Below, one piece after another: positions 9,142 to 18,119 of a stretch of 64,000 nt of DNA. The translations under genes and the position numbers were made by a program. The notes below the pieces were generated by a model. The model searched no databases and had not been told where the DNA came from. It saw nothing but the letters and a program-made list of their open reading frames with translations. Source of the stretch: Vreelandella nigrificans (lineage in GTDB: Bacteria > Pseudomonadota > Gammaproteobacteria > Pseudomonadales > Halomonadaceae); assembly GCF_002374315.1 (NCBI RefSeq), contig NZ_NWUX01000008.1, positions 62,001 through 126,000 of the forward strand, read 5' to 3'. Every line of letters starts with the position of its first letter. The stretch's first letter is position 1.

Positions 9142-10023
9142 TCAGCGCACCATGCCCCAGCGCTTCACTGTTAGGCGCTCAACGCTGTCAAAAATAATGT
9201 TTTCCACCAGCAGGCCAATCACAATGACGACGACCAAGCCTGCAAAAACGTTATCGGTGTAAAGCTCGTTACGGTTCTGGAAGATGTACCAGCCAAGCCC
9301 GCCTTTGCCTGAAGAAGCACCAAACACCAGCTCGGCGGCGATCAGGGTGCGCCAGGCAAACGCCCAACCAATTTTCAACCCCGCCAGCAGCGCGGGAAGT
9401 GCTGCAGGAATCAGAATGAAGGCCACATAGCGCAGCCCCTTAAGGCCGTAGTTACGCCCTGCCATACGTAGCGTTTCTGAAACGCCCTGAAAGCCTGCAT
9501 GAATATTGATCGCCATGGCCCACAGCACCGAGTGCACCAATACAAAGATCAAGCTGGCCTCGCCCAGGCCGAACCACAGCAGCGCCAGCGGCAACAGGGC
9601 AATGGCGGGCAGCGGGCTAAACATGGACGTTAACGTGGTGAGCAAATCTCGCCCAATGCGGGTTGAGACCGCCAAGGTCGTTAACGCCAGGGCGAGAAAC
9701 GCACCTAAGGCAAAGCCTTTTAGCAGCACGCTCAGCGATGCACTTACCCGTGCCAGTAGAACGCCTGACGCCAGCCCATGCCAAAGGGCACTCGCGGTTT
9801 CCATGGCACTGGGCAGCATCAGCGGATTGTTCTGTACCCTGGCAACTACCTCCCAGGCGACCACCAACAGCAACAGAATGACGGTTTTACGCACCACGCT
9901 TTGATCCCACAGCCGCTGGCCAACACTGCGAGCGACTTTTAGCTCGCGCACATCAACGGGTGGTAAATCAAAGAAGCGATCAACGCGTGGATCAACGGGG
10001 CCACGCAGGTCATGTACGCTCAT
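9142..10023 (-). CDS. NitT/TauT-type ABC transporter permease
   Basis: About 293 residues with some six membrane segments and the BPD_transp_1 signature: GRNYGLKGLRYVAFILIPAALPALLAGLK, the EAA loop that contacts the ATPase, then GWAFAWRTLIAAELVFG, matching SsuC/TauC. A strong AGGAG ribosome site lies before the ATG at 10023, which overlaps the end of the PLP-enzyme gene by 14 bp, indicating translational coupling. The N-terminus carries about 45 cytoplasmic residues before the first helix. It would form the membrane channel with the ATPase at 11314-12171. Confidence 0.9.
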   Translation of the reverse strand: MSVHDLRGPVDPRVDRFFDLPPVDVRELKVARSVGQRLWDQSVVRKTVILLLLVVAWEVVARVQNNPLMLPSAMETASALWHGLASGVLLARVSASLSVLLKGFALGAFLALALTTLAVSTRIGRDLLTTLTSMFSPLPAIALLPLALLWFGLGEASLIFVLVHSVLWAMAINIHAGFQGVSETLRMAGRNYGLKGLRYVAFILIPAALPALLAGLKIGWAFAWRTLIAAELVFGASSGKGGLGWYIFQNRNELYTDNVFAGLVVVIVIGLLVENIIFDSVERLTVKRWGMVR

Positions 10024-11317
10024 GGGAATCTCCTGATGCCGTCGTGAAACCTGTAGTGGGAATAGCGCTCTGTTTATCCAGCACGTCAACGTGGAACGAT
10101 TGGCTATCCGGGTATTTGATGCCTGCGCCGGTATTCAGCGCCACTACACGCTCATGAGTGCCGATTTCGCCGAGTGTGCTTAACTCCCGTGCGGCAGCGA
10201 GAACAGCGGCACCCTCTGGGCATACAAAGGTACCCTCTAGCTGTGCCGCCCGGGTTTGCTCCCAACGAATCGCCGTTTCACTCACCGCAATGGCACGACC
10301 GCCGGTGGCATATAGGGCGTCTAACACCAGAAAATCCCCCAGTGCTTTGGGGACGTTGATACCAAACGCATGGGTATGACTGCGCTCCCAGAATTCCGAT
10401 ACCCGAGCGCCCTCTTGCCACGCCTTCACAATGGGCGCGCAACCATTGGCTTGCACGGCAATTAGCCGCGGTAGCTTGCCGGTTACCCATCCCAGCGTCT
10501 GAAGCTCCTGCAAGGCTTTATAAATACCGATCAGCCCCACGCCACCGCCCGTGGGGTACAGAATCACATCCGGCAACTGCCAGCCGAGCTGCTCGGCTAA
10601 CTCCAGCCCCATGGTCTTCTTGCCCTCAATGCGATACGGCTCTTTCAGGGTGGAAGCATCGTAGTGGCCGGTGGCTTTTACCCACTCGCTAATCTGCTTA
10701 CCTGAATCACTAATCACCCCATTGACCAGGGTTAAGCTGGCACCGGCTGCCGCACACTCTTGGCGAGTAATAAAGGGGGCATCTACCGGCATACTAATCG
10801 TGGCTTTAATGCCTGCCCGGGCGGCATATAACGACCACGCGGCACCGGCATTACCATTGGTTGGCATGGCTAAGTGGGTAACACCCAACTCTTTAGCGCG
10901 GGATATGCCCACCGCCGCACCCCGCGCTTTAAAGGACCCCGTGGGCAGCAGCCCTTCGTCTTTCATGACCAAGTTGTCCAAGCGCATATCGGCACCCAGC
11001 GAAGGCAACTCAATCAGCGGTGTAAGCACTTCACCTAGGCTGACGATGGCGTCTGGCGAGGTTACCGGTAGCAGCTCGTGGTAACGCCACAGGCTCCAGG
11101 GGCGCGAAGCAAGATCGGCCTTCGACCATGACGTTTTAAGCGCCTCAAGGTCATAACGCACCAGCAGTGGCGAGCCACACTGGCACAGCTGTTGAACGTG
11201 TTGATGGGCATACTCGGCAGCACAGCGCGGGCAATAAAGGCCTTCAACATAGCTATAACGCTGCGCAGTGGAAGGTGTCACTTTGACTCCTGCCAGAGGG
11301 CTGACTAACGCACTCAT
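10010..11317 (-). CDS. Threonine-synthase-like PLP-dependent enzyme in a sulfonate-type ABC operon
   Basis: 435 residues of the fold-type II PLP family. A small zinc-ribbon-like head (YCPRCAAEYA...LCQCGSPLL, residues 28-53) precedes the catalytic core. GSFKARGA near residue 128 carries the PLP lysine, PTNGNAGAAW is the substrate loop and PTGGGVGLIG the phosphate-binding glycine loop. These fit threonine synthase (ThrC). The gene overlaps the ATPase gene by 4 bp (ATGA) and the permease by 14 bp, so it is embedded in a transport operon, not a threonine operon. Cysteate synthase is a known threonine-synthase descendant that handles a sulfonated amino acid, so a role in sulfonated amino acid metabolism is a reasonable but unproven idea. 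Confidence 0.8.
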   Translation of the reverse strand: MSALVSPLAGVKVTPSTAQRYSYVEGLYCPRCAAEYAHQHVQQLCQCGSPLLVRYDLEALKTSWSKADLASRPWSLWRYHELLPVTSPDAIVSLGEVLTPLIELPSLGADMRLDNLVMKDEGLLPTGSFKARGAAVGISRAKELGVTHLAMPTNGNAGAAWSLYAARAGIKATISMPVDAPFITRQECAAAGASLTLVNGVISDSGKQISEWVKATGHYDASTLKEPYRIEGKKTMGLELAEQLGWQLPDVILYPTGGGVGLIGIYKALQELQTLGWVTGKLPRLIAVQANGCAPIVKAWQEGARVSEFWERSHTHAFGINVPKALGDFLVLDALYATGGRAIAVSETAIRWEQTRAAQLEGTFVCPEGAAVLAAARELSTLGEIGTHERVVALNTGAGIKYPDSQSFHVDVLDKQSAIPTTGFTTASGDSHERT

Positions 11318-12171
11318 GGGGCCACCTCGTTTTCAAATAGCAGCCGATGAATGGTTTGGGTACGCGCTTTCGTAGCTTCACTGCCTAAGCTGTGCAGGCT
11401 ATCTTCAGCGCAGCCTAGCTCGGCGCGTACCCGACCTGGATGGGGCGACAAAAGCAGTACGCGGTTGCCGATGATTTGCGCCTCTTCAATGGAGTGCGTC
11501 ACAAACAGTAGCGTAAAACCCTCCTGCTCCCAGAGTGCCAGGAGTTCCTCCTGCATCTTGCGCCGCGTGAGCGCATCAAGTGCAGCAAAAGGTTCATCCA
11601 TCAGCAATACTCGTGGCCGCATGGCCAGCGCACGGGCGATGGCCACTCGCTGCTTCATACCACCGGAAAGTGTATGCGGATAGGCATCCGCAAAACGCCC
11701 CAGCCCAACCTTTTCTAGCGTTTTTAACGCCCGCTGCTCTGCCGCTTTGCGCCCCAAGGTGCGCGAAGCCACCAGCGGGAACATGACGTTCTGCTTGACG
11801 GTTTTCCAGGGGGGCAGTTGATCAAACTCCTGAAACACCACGATACGGTCGGGCCCTGGGCCATGAATGGTGTTGCCATCCAGGCGGATGCTGCCTTCTG
11901 CGGGGGTTAGAAAACCCGCGATAGCTTTGAGCAGCGTAGACTTGCCGCAACCGGATGGCCCCAGCAGTACAAACCGATCCCCCTCCTGCACGTTAAAGCT
12001 CACCTGTTGCGTTGCTTTAACGACATGCTGACGGGTTCGGTACTCAAGGGTGACGTTGTCTACTGCCAGCCTGGGAGTTGCTGGTGCGGATGATGTATTT
12101 GTCGGTGAGTAAGCCCCGCGATCCAGCGAGGCCTCACCCAGCACATGGCGCTTACGCAGTGCAATCGACAT
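11314..12171 (-). CDS. NitT/TauT-type ABC transporter ATP-binding protein
   Basis: 285 residues. Walker A is GPSGCGKST near residue 75, the Q-loop lies in VVFQEFDQLPPWKTV, the ABC signature is LSGGMKQRVAIARAL and Walker B is VLLMDEPFAALD, followed by the H-loop in LLFVTHSIEEA. The pattern matches SsuB/TauB. A poorly conserved N-terminal tail of about 35 residues precedes the domain. Its ATG shares one base with the stop of the upstream binding-protein gene (TAATG), and its stop overlaps the PLP-enzyme start, so all three genes are translationally coupled. It energises the permease at 9142-10023. Confidence 0.93.
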   Translation of the reverse strand: MSIALRKRHVLGEASLDRGAYSPTNTSSAPATPRLAVDNVTLEYRTRQHVVKATQQVSFNVQEGDRFVLLGPSGCGKSTLLKAIAGFLTPAEGSIRLDGNTIHGPGPDRIVVFQEFDQLPPWKTVKQNVMFPLVASRTLGRKAAEQRALKTLEKVGLGRFADAYPHTLSGGMKQRVAIARALAMRPRVLLMDEPFAALDALTRRKMQEELLALWEQEGFTLLFVTHSIEEAQIIGNRVLLLSPHPGRVRAELGCAEDSLHSLGSEATKARTQTIHRLLFENEVAP

Positions 12172-13205
12172 TAGCTCCCCTCCCAGGCATGGATATCGTC
12201 AAAGAAGTAGTCCTGCCATGAGGTGGGCTCGTTACGTATTGCGCCGACCTCAAACAGAAACTCTGCCAAGGGGAAGGTGTTGTGTGGCACCAGTGAGAAA
12301 CTCACCTGCTCATCGGTAATGATCGACTCAAGAAAATCGATATCCAGCTGCGTACCACTCAGGCGCTGATAGATAGTTGCCGCTTCGCGAGGGTCTTCTT
12401 CAATGAAGGTTCTTGCTTCCTCAAGAGCCTCTAGAAACGCCGCGTAGACCTCAGGGTTATCGGCGCGGAAAGTTTCGGTGGCGTAAAGCACCGTGGGTGA
12501 AACAGGGCCGCCGAGAATTTCGTAGGAGTCGGTGATTTTGTGCACGCCTTCATGCTGAAGCGCCTGATACTGGAAAGGAATAGCGGAGAAGTGGGTGTTG
12601 ATTTCAGTACCGCCGCTGATCAGTGCCGCCGTGGCATCCGGGTGAGGCAATGCCACCGTATTGCCTTCCAGGCGGTCAAATTGATCTTGCCCAAAGGTAT
12701 CCGCCACCGCCTTTTGCAGAAAGCGCGACTGAACAGATACACCCACCGCCGGCACGGCAATGCGGTCATTGTCATCAATATCTTCAAGCGTCTGGATATC
12801 GGGATTATTGGTGATCAAAAAGTTAGGAAACTCCCCGAGCGACGCCACCCCTTTTACATTTTGACTGCCATGAGTACGGTCCCATACCGTTAACAGCGGC
12901 CCAACCCCTGCCCCGGCAATATCGATGCTATTAGAGAGCAACGCATCATTAACGGCTGCCCCGCCTGAGAGCTGTAGCCACTCCACATCAATATCCACAC
13001 CGCGCTCGGCACCGTGTTTTTCAATCAGTTCCTGGTCACGAGCAACGTGGAGCAGTAAATAGGTGATGCCAAACTGTTCGGCGATACGCAATTGCTCAGC
13101 AGCGTGAGCGTGGCTGACACTTGCCAGCGACACCGCCAGCAGCGTGGCTAAACCAGAGGTACTAATAAAAGTACTAATAGAAGTACTAATGAGCGTTCGA
13201 GTCAT
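12171..13205 (-). CDS. NitT/TauT-type ABC transporter substrate-binding protein (copy 2, first gene of operon)
   Basis: 344 residues with a Sec signal peptide ending SHAHA. The mature part starts EQLRIAEQFGITYLLLHVARD and ends TSWQDYFFDDIHAWEGS, a close paralogue of the protein at 8087-9106. The ATG at 13205 follows a CAGGAG ribosome site. The extreme N-terminus (LISTSISTFISTSGL) is encoded by a 12 bp tandem repeat, so its length may vary between strains. As first gene it sits 218 bp from the divergent TauD-family gene; the shared region is probably regulated by sulfur supply, though I see no clear operator. Confidence 0.87.
   Translation of the reverse strand: MTRTLISTSISTFISTSGLATLLAVSLASVSHAHAAEQLRIAEQFGITYLLLHVARDQELIEKHGAERGVDIDVEWLQLSGGAAVNDALLSNSIDIAGAGVGPLLTVWDRTHGSQNVKGVASLGEFPNFLITNNPDIQTLEDIDDNDRIAVPAVGVSVQSRFLQKAVADTFGQDQFDRLEGNTVALPHPDATAALISGGTEINTHFSAIPFQYQALQHEGVHKITDSYEILGGPVSPTVLYATETFRADNPEVYAAFLEALEEARTFIEEDPREAATIYQRLSGTQLDIDFLESIITDEQVSFSLVPHNTFPLAEFLFEVGAIRNEPTSWQDYFFDDIHAWEGS
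13159..13194. repeat. 12 bp tandem repeat inside the signal-peptide codons
   Basis: Three adjacent 12 bp units, GTACTAATAAAA, GTACTAATAGAA and GTACTAATGAGC. Because 12 is a multiple of three, gain or loss of a unit keeps the binding-protein frame and changes only the length of the signal peptide's N-region. Confidence 0.8.
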
Positions 13206-13423
13206 GGCGGTGCTCCTGAGTATTAAATGTCAGGCCACCTTATGAAGTTCTGATATTACTCAGAAGTGATTTTTCGAGAAGTCCTTATCAGCGAATAACT
13301 GAACTACTTATTCTCTGCCTACTGATATCTAAATCATAAAAAGCACGGTTATTTAAGTTATTTGGGTTCATGAAGAGGCTCTTCGATAGTGAGTTCACAC
13401 TCCATTTAAAAAGAGCAACACAC

Positions 13424-14374
13424 ATGACACAGGTACAACGCTCACAGAGCACTCTTCGTGTACGCCCTTTAAGCGGTCATATCGGTGCCGAAATTGAAGG
13501 GTTAGATCTCGCCAGCCTGGCTCTCGATAATCGGGATAACGAAGGCTTTGCTACGCTTAAATCTTTGTTTCTCCAGTACCAGGTAGTGATTTTGCGTAAT
13601 CAAACTCTCACGCGGGATCAGCATATCGCGCTGGGCAAACGCTTTGGCGATCTGCACGTTCACCCTATGGCGAAAGGCCCTGAGGGCTACCCGGAAATTT
13701 TCCCCATTGAGGCCGATGCCAACTCGTCTAACGACCCGAAAGACATTCGGGGCGGCAAGCGTGCGGTCAACGGTGGTCATTGGCACTCAGATGTTTCTTG
13801 CGATGTAGAGCCACCGCTGGGAAGTTTGCTGTACCTACGTGATGTGCCTGAATATGGCGGCGATACCCTGTTCAGCAGCGGTTATGCCGCCTATGAAGCA
13901 CTTTCCCCCGCCTTGCAATCGCTGCTTGAAGGCTTAACCGCCGTTCACTCAGGCGAAGCTACTTATCGCCTCCATTACGGTCATCAAGCGGCTAAAGATC
14001 GCAGTCAATTTGGTTTCAAGAACGGTGCGGATTACCCTGAGGCGGTGCATCCTGTGGTGCGCACTCACCCTGAAACCGGGCGCAAAAGCTTGTTTGTCAA
14101 TCGAGGTTTTACTCGGGAGATTGTTGAGCTTTCCCACACAGAGAGTCAGGCGCTGCTGGAGTTTCTCTATCGCCATCAGGAAACGCCAGAGTTTACCGTG
14201 CGCCTAAATTGGACACCCAACAGCTTGGCTATTTGGGATAACCGCTGCACCCAGCACAGGGCTATTTTTGATTACTCCGGGCTAGCACGAAGGGGTGAGC
14301 GTGTCACGGTGAAAGGCGACCGCCCCTACTTCAGTGAAACGGCTAGTGCCGTTGAGTGGGGGCTGGTGGGTTAA
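13424..14374 (+). CDS. TauD/TfdA-family Fe(II)/2-oxoglutarate dioxygenase
   Basis: About 316 residues. The iron facial triad is visible as HWHSD (H-x-D) in the first half and the distal histidine in NRCTQHRAIFDY. A 2-oxoglutarate-binding arginine is expected in the following RRGERVTVKGDRP. TauD-type enzymes oxidise the carbon next to a sulfonate, releasing sulfite and an aldehyde. The family also includes herbicide and sulfate-ester dioxygenases, so taurine itself is not proven. I prefer the ATG at 13424; the upstream ATG at 13370 has no ribosome site. Divergent from the sulfonate-type ABC operon, which supports a joint uptake-and-desulfonation role. Confidence 0.86.
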   Translation: MTQVQRSQSTLRVRPLSGHIGAEIEGLDLASLALDNRDNEGFATLKSLFLQYQVVILRNQTLTRDQHIALGKRFGDLHVHPMAKGPEGYPEIFPIEADANSSNDPKDIRGGKRAVNGGHWHSDVSCDVEPPLGSLLYLRDVPEYGGDTLFSSGYAAYEALSPALQSLLEGLTAVHSGEATYRLHYGHQAAKDRSQFGFKNGADYPEAVHPVVRTHPETGRKSLFVNRGFTREIVELSHTESQALLEFLYRHQETPEFTVRLNWTPNSLAIWDNRCTQHRAIFDYSGLARRGERVTVKGDRPYFSETASAVEWGLVG

Positions 14375-14766
14375 CAAACTACTTCCTTTTTTGGTACTAG
14401 AAGTGATTAGCTAATAATTAGCCAGGACGGTAAGCTTCAAAAAGCTCTAACTCCGCCATGTTATCGATAGTGTTATTTCCACTACCGTCCTGCTCAAACT
14501 TAAGAGACTAGGGATTATCGCCTTGACATTGGCCTTTTCATCAAAGTTATTAACGATGTGTGGCATAGCAGATACAGTATCTAACTCGAATCACAGTGAC
14601 CTTTTCCCTAGATTAAGGCCAGCTGCTAAAGCGTAGAGACATTCTTCCCTATCGGGCTTCCTGCGACAGGCACGCAGTGAGCTGTTATTTAGCTATATTT
14701 CATAGTGACCACTATAATTAATTCTGGAAATCATCCGCCTGATAATAGGAAAATACCAGTGGATAA
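14375..14766 (-). pseudogene. Possible remains of a decayed gene (unidentified)
   Basis: The 390 bp gap has no intact gene. On the minus strand, protein-like text can be read in two adjoining frames: about 14690-14500 (REECLYALAAGLNLGKRSL, a stop, then FELDTVSAMPHIVNN) and, after a frame change, FEQDGSGNNTIDNMAEL up to a TAA at 14418. I do not recognise the protein. A 10 bp inverted repeat (14423-14432 with 14483-14492, CAGGACGGTA and complement) falls within the same codons. It could equally be non-coding with a hairpin. Confidence 0.25.
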
Positions 14767-15615
14767 CTATTTTATCTGACATTTAAGCCAATCGACAAAG
14801 GCCTGCATTTTGGCGCTGTGCTGCCAGCTTTCGGTCGGGATGTAGTAACACAGCATTGAATCGACGCCTTGAGACACAATTGGCTGCAATGTGCCAGCTT
14901 TCACAAAGTTAGAAACTAAGGTCTCTGAACAAAACACCAGCCCTTTCCCAGCAAGAGCTTCATACACACCATAAAGCTCCTGATCAAAGTATTTTATTTC
15001 AAAATTTGGAAGCGACTCTTCATTTTCAATTAGCCAGTTTTTCCAAGGAGAGTCCGGCAGTTTATTGTTCTTCCACTTAGTCAGATAGACCGTAGGTGGC
15101 TTATCCACTGTGATGGAGCGGATAAAAGGGGAGCTCCCATATACGTTAAAACGCTCTTTTTTTAATAAATTTGACTCATCAACCCGGGTTACGTCCCCCA
15201 AACGTATAGAGAGGGTATTAACTCTTGATGCCACTACTTCACCTGTTGATATTTCAACATCAACATTTTGATAGATTTTATTAAAGTCATGTAGCAAAGG
15301 AATTAGCACCAGGGCGGCAAAGGATGAGGTGGTATCAACATTCAGTCGTGAGGCATCTGACTTTATATTATCTAGCGCAGTCTGAATTTTCTGCAAACCT
15401 GCTGTTGTCGCCTCAGAGAGTTGGTGCCCCTCTGACGTTAAAATCACGCCCCGGTTGACTCGGGTAAACAGCCGCACTCCCAATCTATTCTCAAGGTTGC
15501 TGATGTGATGCGATACATTCGCTGACGTTATCGACAGCTCCTCCGCGGCATCTTTAAAGCTCCCCAGCCGAGCAGCTGCTTCAAACACCTTAATCGCCTG
15601 TAATGAAGCATTCAC
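14767..15615 (-). CDS. LysR-family transcriptional regulator (GcvA-like)
   Basis: About 282 residues. The helix-turn-helix domain reads LQAIKVFEAAARLGSFKDAA, SITSANVSHHISNLENRLG and LFTRVNRGVILTSEG, the GcvA-like style of LysR. The rest is the effector-binding domain. I place the start at the GTG at 15615, which leaves the usual short lead before the first helix; a TTG nine codons earlier is also open. It is divergent from the azoreductase gene with about 140 bp between starts, so it probably regulates that gene. The effector may be a quinone or azo compound, but nothing in the sequence shows this. Confidence 0.88.
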   Translation of the reverse strand: MNASLQAIKVFEAAARLGSFKDAAEELSITSANVSHHISNLENRLGVRLFTRVNRGVILTSEGHQLSEATTAGLQKIQTALDNIKSDASRLNVDTTSSFAALVLIPLLHDFNKIYQNVDVEISTGEVVASRVNTLSIRLGDVTRVDESNLLKKERFNVYGSSPFIRSITVDKPPTVYLTKWKNNKLPDSPWKNWLIENEESLPNFEIKYFDQELYGVYEALAGKGLVFCSETLVSNFVKAGTLQPIVSQGVDSMLCYYIPTESWQHSAKMQAFVDWLKCQIK

Positions 15616-15757
15616 CGCCAGCCCCCCAGTTTTTGGTCTCAACCCTACTTCTCAATAGATAAGTTTTACTCACCTATCGGTTCAGTTTATTCATTTGTCG
15701 CAGTATTGGCAAAAAGGCAGCATAGCTACTCCACATCGCTACCTGCTGAGGCCATTC

Positions 15758-16426
15758 ATGCGCACATTACTTCATATAGACGCTAGCGTACGTAAGGCGA
15801 CAAACCCAAACCCCGATCACAACTCAATATCAAAACGTATTGCTATGCAGTTTGTTGATAAATGGAAATCTGCTAATAGTACAGATAATTACATTTATCG
15901 TGATATTGGTTTAAACCCACCTGATTTTATTGACCAAGACTGGATAGGTGCCGTTTTCACGCCAGATGACCGAAAAAGCTTTAAGCAACGTGAAAAACTG
16001 GCTTTATCAGACCAGCTATTTAGCGAGTTATCTCAAGCGGATGTTATCTTAATATCTTCACCTATGTACAACTACGGCATGCCTGCCCCTCTTAAAGCGT
16101 GGTTCGATCAGGTCATGCGTATCAATAAAACATTTAGCTTTGACTTGGCTCGTGGTGACCACCCTATAGAGCCACTTTTGTCTGGAAAAACACTTATTTT
16201 AGTGACTTCATGCGGAGAGTTTGGGTTCGGGCCAGGGGGTGAGCGTGAGCATATGAACCATCTTGGGCCGCATATTAAGACATTGGGCAGATACTTGGGT
16301 GTCGAATCATTTCATGAAATAACATCAGAGTACCAAGAATTTGGTGACGAAAGGCATCGCCAATCAGTTGCCAATGCGCTTAAAAATGCCGGATTGCTAG
16401 CAGGTGAATTGGCAAACCAAGAGTAA
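15758..16426 (+). CDS. FMN-dependent NADH-azoreductase / quinone reductase (AzoR type)
   Basis: About 222 residues of flavodoxin-like fold. The N-terminal MRTLLHIDASVR and the SSPMYNYGMPAPLKAWFDQV stretch are the FMN-contacting hallmarks of AzoR/AcpD, and SCGEFGFGPGGEREH corresponds to the TSRGG-type loop near the flavin. These enzymes reduce azo dyes and, more relevantly, quinones in two-electron steps. The ATG at 15758 is preferred over a TTG 21 codons upstream because homologues begin with the M(R/K)-hydrophobic strand. Divergent from a LysR gene. Flavin supply to the neighbouring sulfur monooxygenases is conceivable but not suggested by its family. Confidence 0.85.
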   Translation: MRTLLHIDASVRKATNPNPDHNSISKRIAMQFVDKWKSANSTDNYIYRDIGLNPPDFIDQDWIGAVFTPDDRKSFKQREKLALSDQLFSELSQADVILISSPMYNYGMPAPLKAWFDQVMRINKTFSFDLARGDHPIEPLLSGKTLILVTSCGEFGFGPGGEREHMNHLGPHIKTLGRYLGVESFHEITSEYQEFGDERHRQSVANALKNAGLLAGELANQE

Positions 16427-16661
16427 ATATAACGTGAGCGCTGTGTGCCTACGTCGACGGGCCACATGGAATTGAGGGGGCGGAAGCGGCTCAGGCATCG
16501 AGCTGTTATTGGATAGTGTGGATGGCTAGATTACCAGACACACAAAACGCCCCCGTTTGGCGCACGCTTTGATATGGAACTGGATGCGCTACTGACTCTA
16601 CTGCCCTGCATTGGCTGATGACAGAACGAGCATCTAGCAAACCTGCCAGAAAGTGAAGTAA

Positions 16662-18038
16662 TCAGAAGCTAACCAGCGAAGCTAGAACGCCAAGCAGCGC
16701 ACAGCCAAACAGCACCTTGAGCATGCCGACCTTGAAATAGAAGATGGCGACCATGGCTCCGGCTGCGAGTAGCAGGGCAAACAGATCTAAGGACGCAAGG
16801 TTCGGGATCAATAAACGCGCGCCCATGAAATGTCGCTCCTCTACCTCAGCGAAGATGACGTGGAACCCGAACCAGATCGCTAGATTGAGAATGACGCCAA
16901 CCACCGCTGCGGTGATGGCGGAAAGAGCAGCGCTCAAGGCACGATTGTCGCGCAGGCGTTCCACGTAGGGCGCCCCCAAGAAAATCCACAGGAAGCAAGG
17001 AACAAAGGTTACCCAGGTAGTTAGCACCGCTGCCAAGATCGCCGCCAGCATCGGATCGAGCCCCGTAGCGTCCCGATAGGCACCCATGAACCCGACGAAC
17101 TGAACTACCTGAATGAGTGGACCAGGGGTGGTCTCAGCCATGCCCAGGCCATCCAGCATCTCCCCTGGTGCCAGCCAACCATAATTCTGCACCGCTTCCT
17201 GAGTGACATAGCCAAGCACCGCATAGGCGCCCCCAAAGGTAACGACCGCCATCTTACTGAAGAAGATAGCGATCTGGCTAAAGACGTTCTCGCTACCCAA
17301 CATGACCAACAGTAGCGCCACCGGCGTCAACCACAGCAGCAACAAGGTCGCCGACATGCGCAGAGACCAACTGCGATTGGGGCGTGCGTGGGCCGGTAGC
17401 CCCTCGCCAAGCACAGAGTCTCTATCGCTTAGGCCCTGATCATTCCCATCCCCATGGCCACCTCCCACCCGAAAGGCCGCCATGCCACTTTTACCACCCC
17501 AGTAACCCAGCAAGGCCGCACTTAGTATAATTAACGGGAAGGCTACATCAAAAAAGAAGATGGCAGTAAAAGCGACTGCCGCCAGACCCAGCATGGTGCG
17601 ATTTTTCAGCGCCCGCTTCCCTATCCGCGTAACAGCATTAAGCACCACCGCTAATACGGCGGCTTTCAGGCCGAAAAAGAGCCCCTCTACCAAGCCCACA
17701 TTTCCCAGTGTCGCATAGAGGTAACTCAGCGCGAGAATGGCGATAAAGCCAGGCAAAACAAAAAGCGTTCCGGCCACCAAACCGCCTTTGGTACGGTGCA
17801 TCAACCAGCCGATATAGATGGCCAACTGCTGAGCCTCCGGGCCCGGAAGCATCATGCAGTAGTTGAGGGCATGCAGAAAGCGTCGCTCACCTATCCACTT
17901 TTTTTCTTCGACCAGGATGCGATGCATCACGGCGATCTGTCCGGCGGGGCCGCCGAAACTAAGCATGGCCACACGCAACCAAACCATCACGGCCTCTCGG
18001 AACGGTATTTGGTGAGAAGACTCATTGACAGGCGGCAT
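16662..18038 (-). CDS. chrA: Chromate efflux transporter ChrA
   Basis: About 458 residues, the long two-domain form of CHR with two homologous halves. Each half carries the family motifs: LSFGGPAGQIAVMH and LNYCMMLPGPEAQQLAIYIGW in the first, VTFGGAYAVLGYVTQEAV and GLGMAETTPGPLIQVVQFVGF in the second. A hydrophilic, glycine/aspartate-rich linker (about residues 190-235) joins them. It exports chromate from the cytoplasm. The ATG at 18038 is used; the frame extends upstream only through unrelated sequence into chrB. Divergent from chrB, 81 bp apart, an arrangement that fits shared control. Confidence 0.93.
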   Translation of the reverse strand: MPPVNESSHQIPFREAVMVWLRVAMLSFGGPAGQIAVMHRILVEEKKWIGERRFLHALNYCMMLPGPEAQQLAIYIGWLMHRTKGGLVAGTLFVLPGFIAILALSYLYATLGNVGLVEGLFFGLKAAVLAVVLNAVTRIGKRALKNRTMLGLAAVAFTAIFFFDVAFPLIILSAALLGYWGGKSGMAAFRVGGGHGDGNDQGLSDRDSVLGEGLPAHARPNRSWSLRMSATLLLLWLTPVALLLVMLGSENVFSQIAIFFSKMAVVTFGGAYAVLGYVTQEAVQNYGWLAPGEMLDGLGMAETTPGPLIQVVQFVGFMGAYRDATGLDPMLAAILAAVLTTWVTFVPCFLWIFLGAPYVERLRDNRALSAALSAITAAVVGVILNLAIWFGFHVIFAEVEERHFMGARLLIPNLASLDLFALLLAAGAMVAIFYFKVGMLKVLFGCALLGVLASLVSF

Positions 18039-18071
18039 GGCACACTCTCTAAAGACGTTAGGGATATTATT

Positions 18072-18106
18072 TTGTAGAATGTACAACATGAATGTCGCAC
18101 ATACAA
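18072..18106. promoter_or_regulatory. Candidate ChrB operator in the chrA/chrB divergent promoter
   Basis: TTGTA-GAATG-TACAA at 18072-18086 is a perfect 5+5 dyad, and a third TACAA half-site lies at 18102-18106. It sits in the 81 bp between the two divergent starts, where ChrB would be expected to repress both genes in the absence of chromate. Assignment to ChrB is inference from position. Confidence 0.5.
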
Positions 18107-18119
18107 CGGCCACAATGTC

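Noticed and set aside
16427..16661. Possible transposase remnant between azoreductase and chrA
   Set aside because: No transposase motif or terminal inverted repeat could be read.
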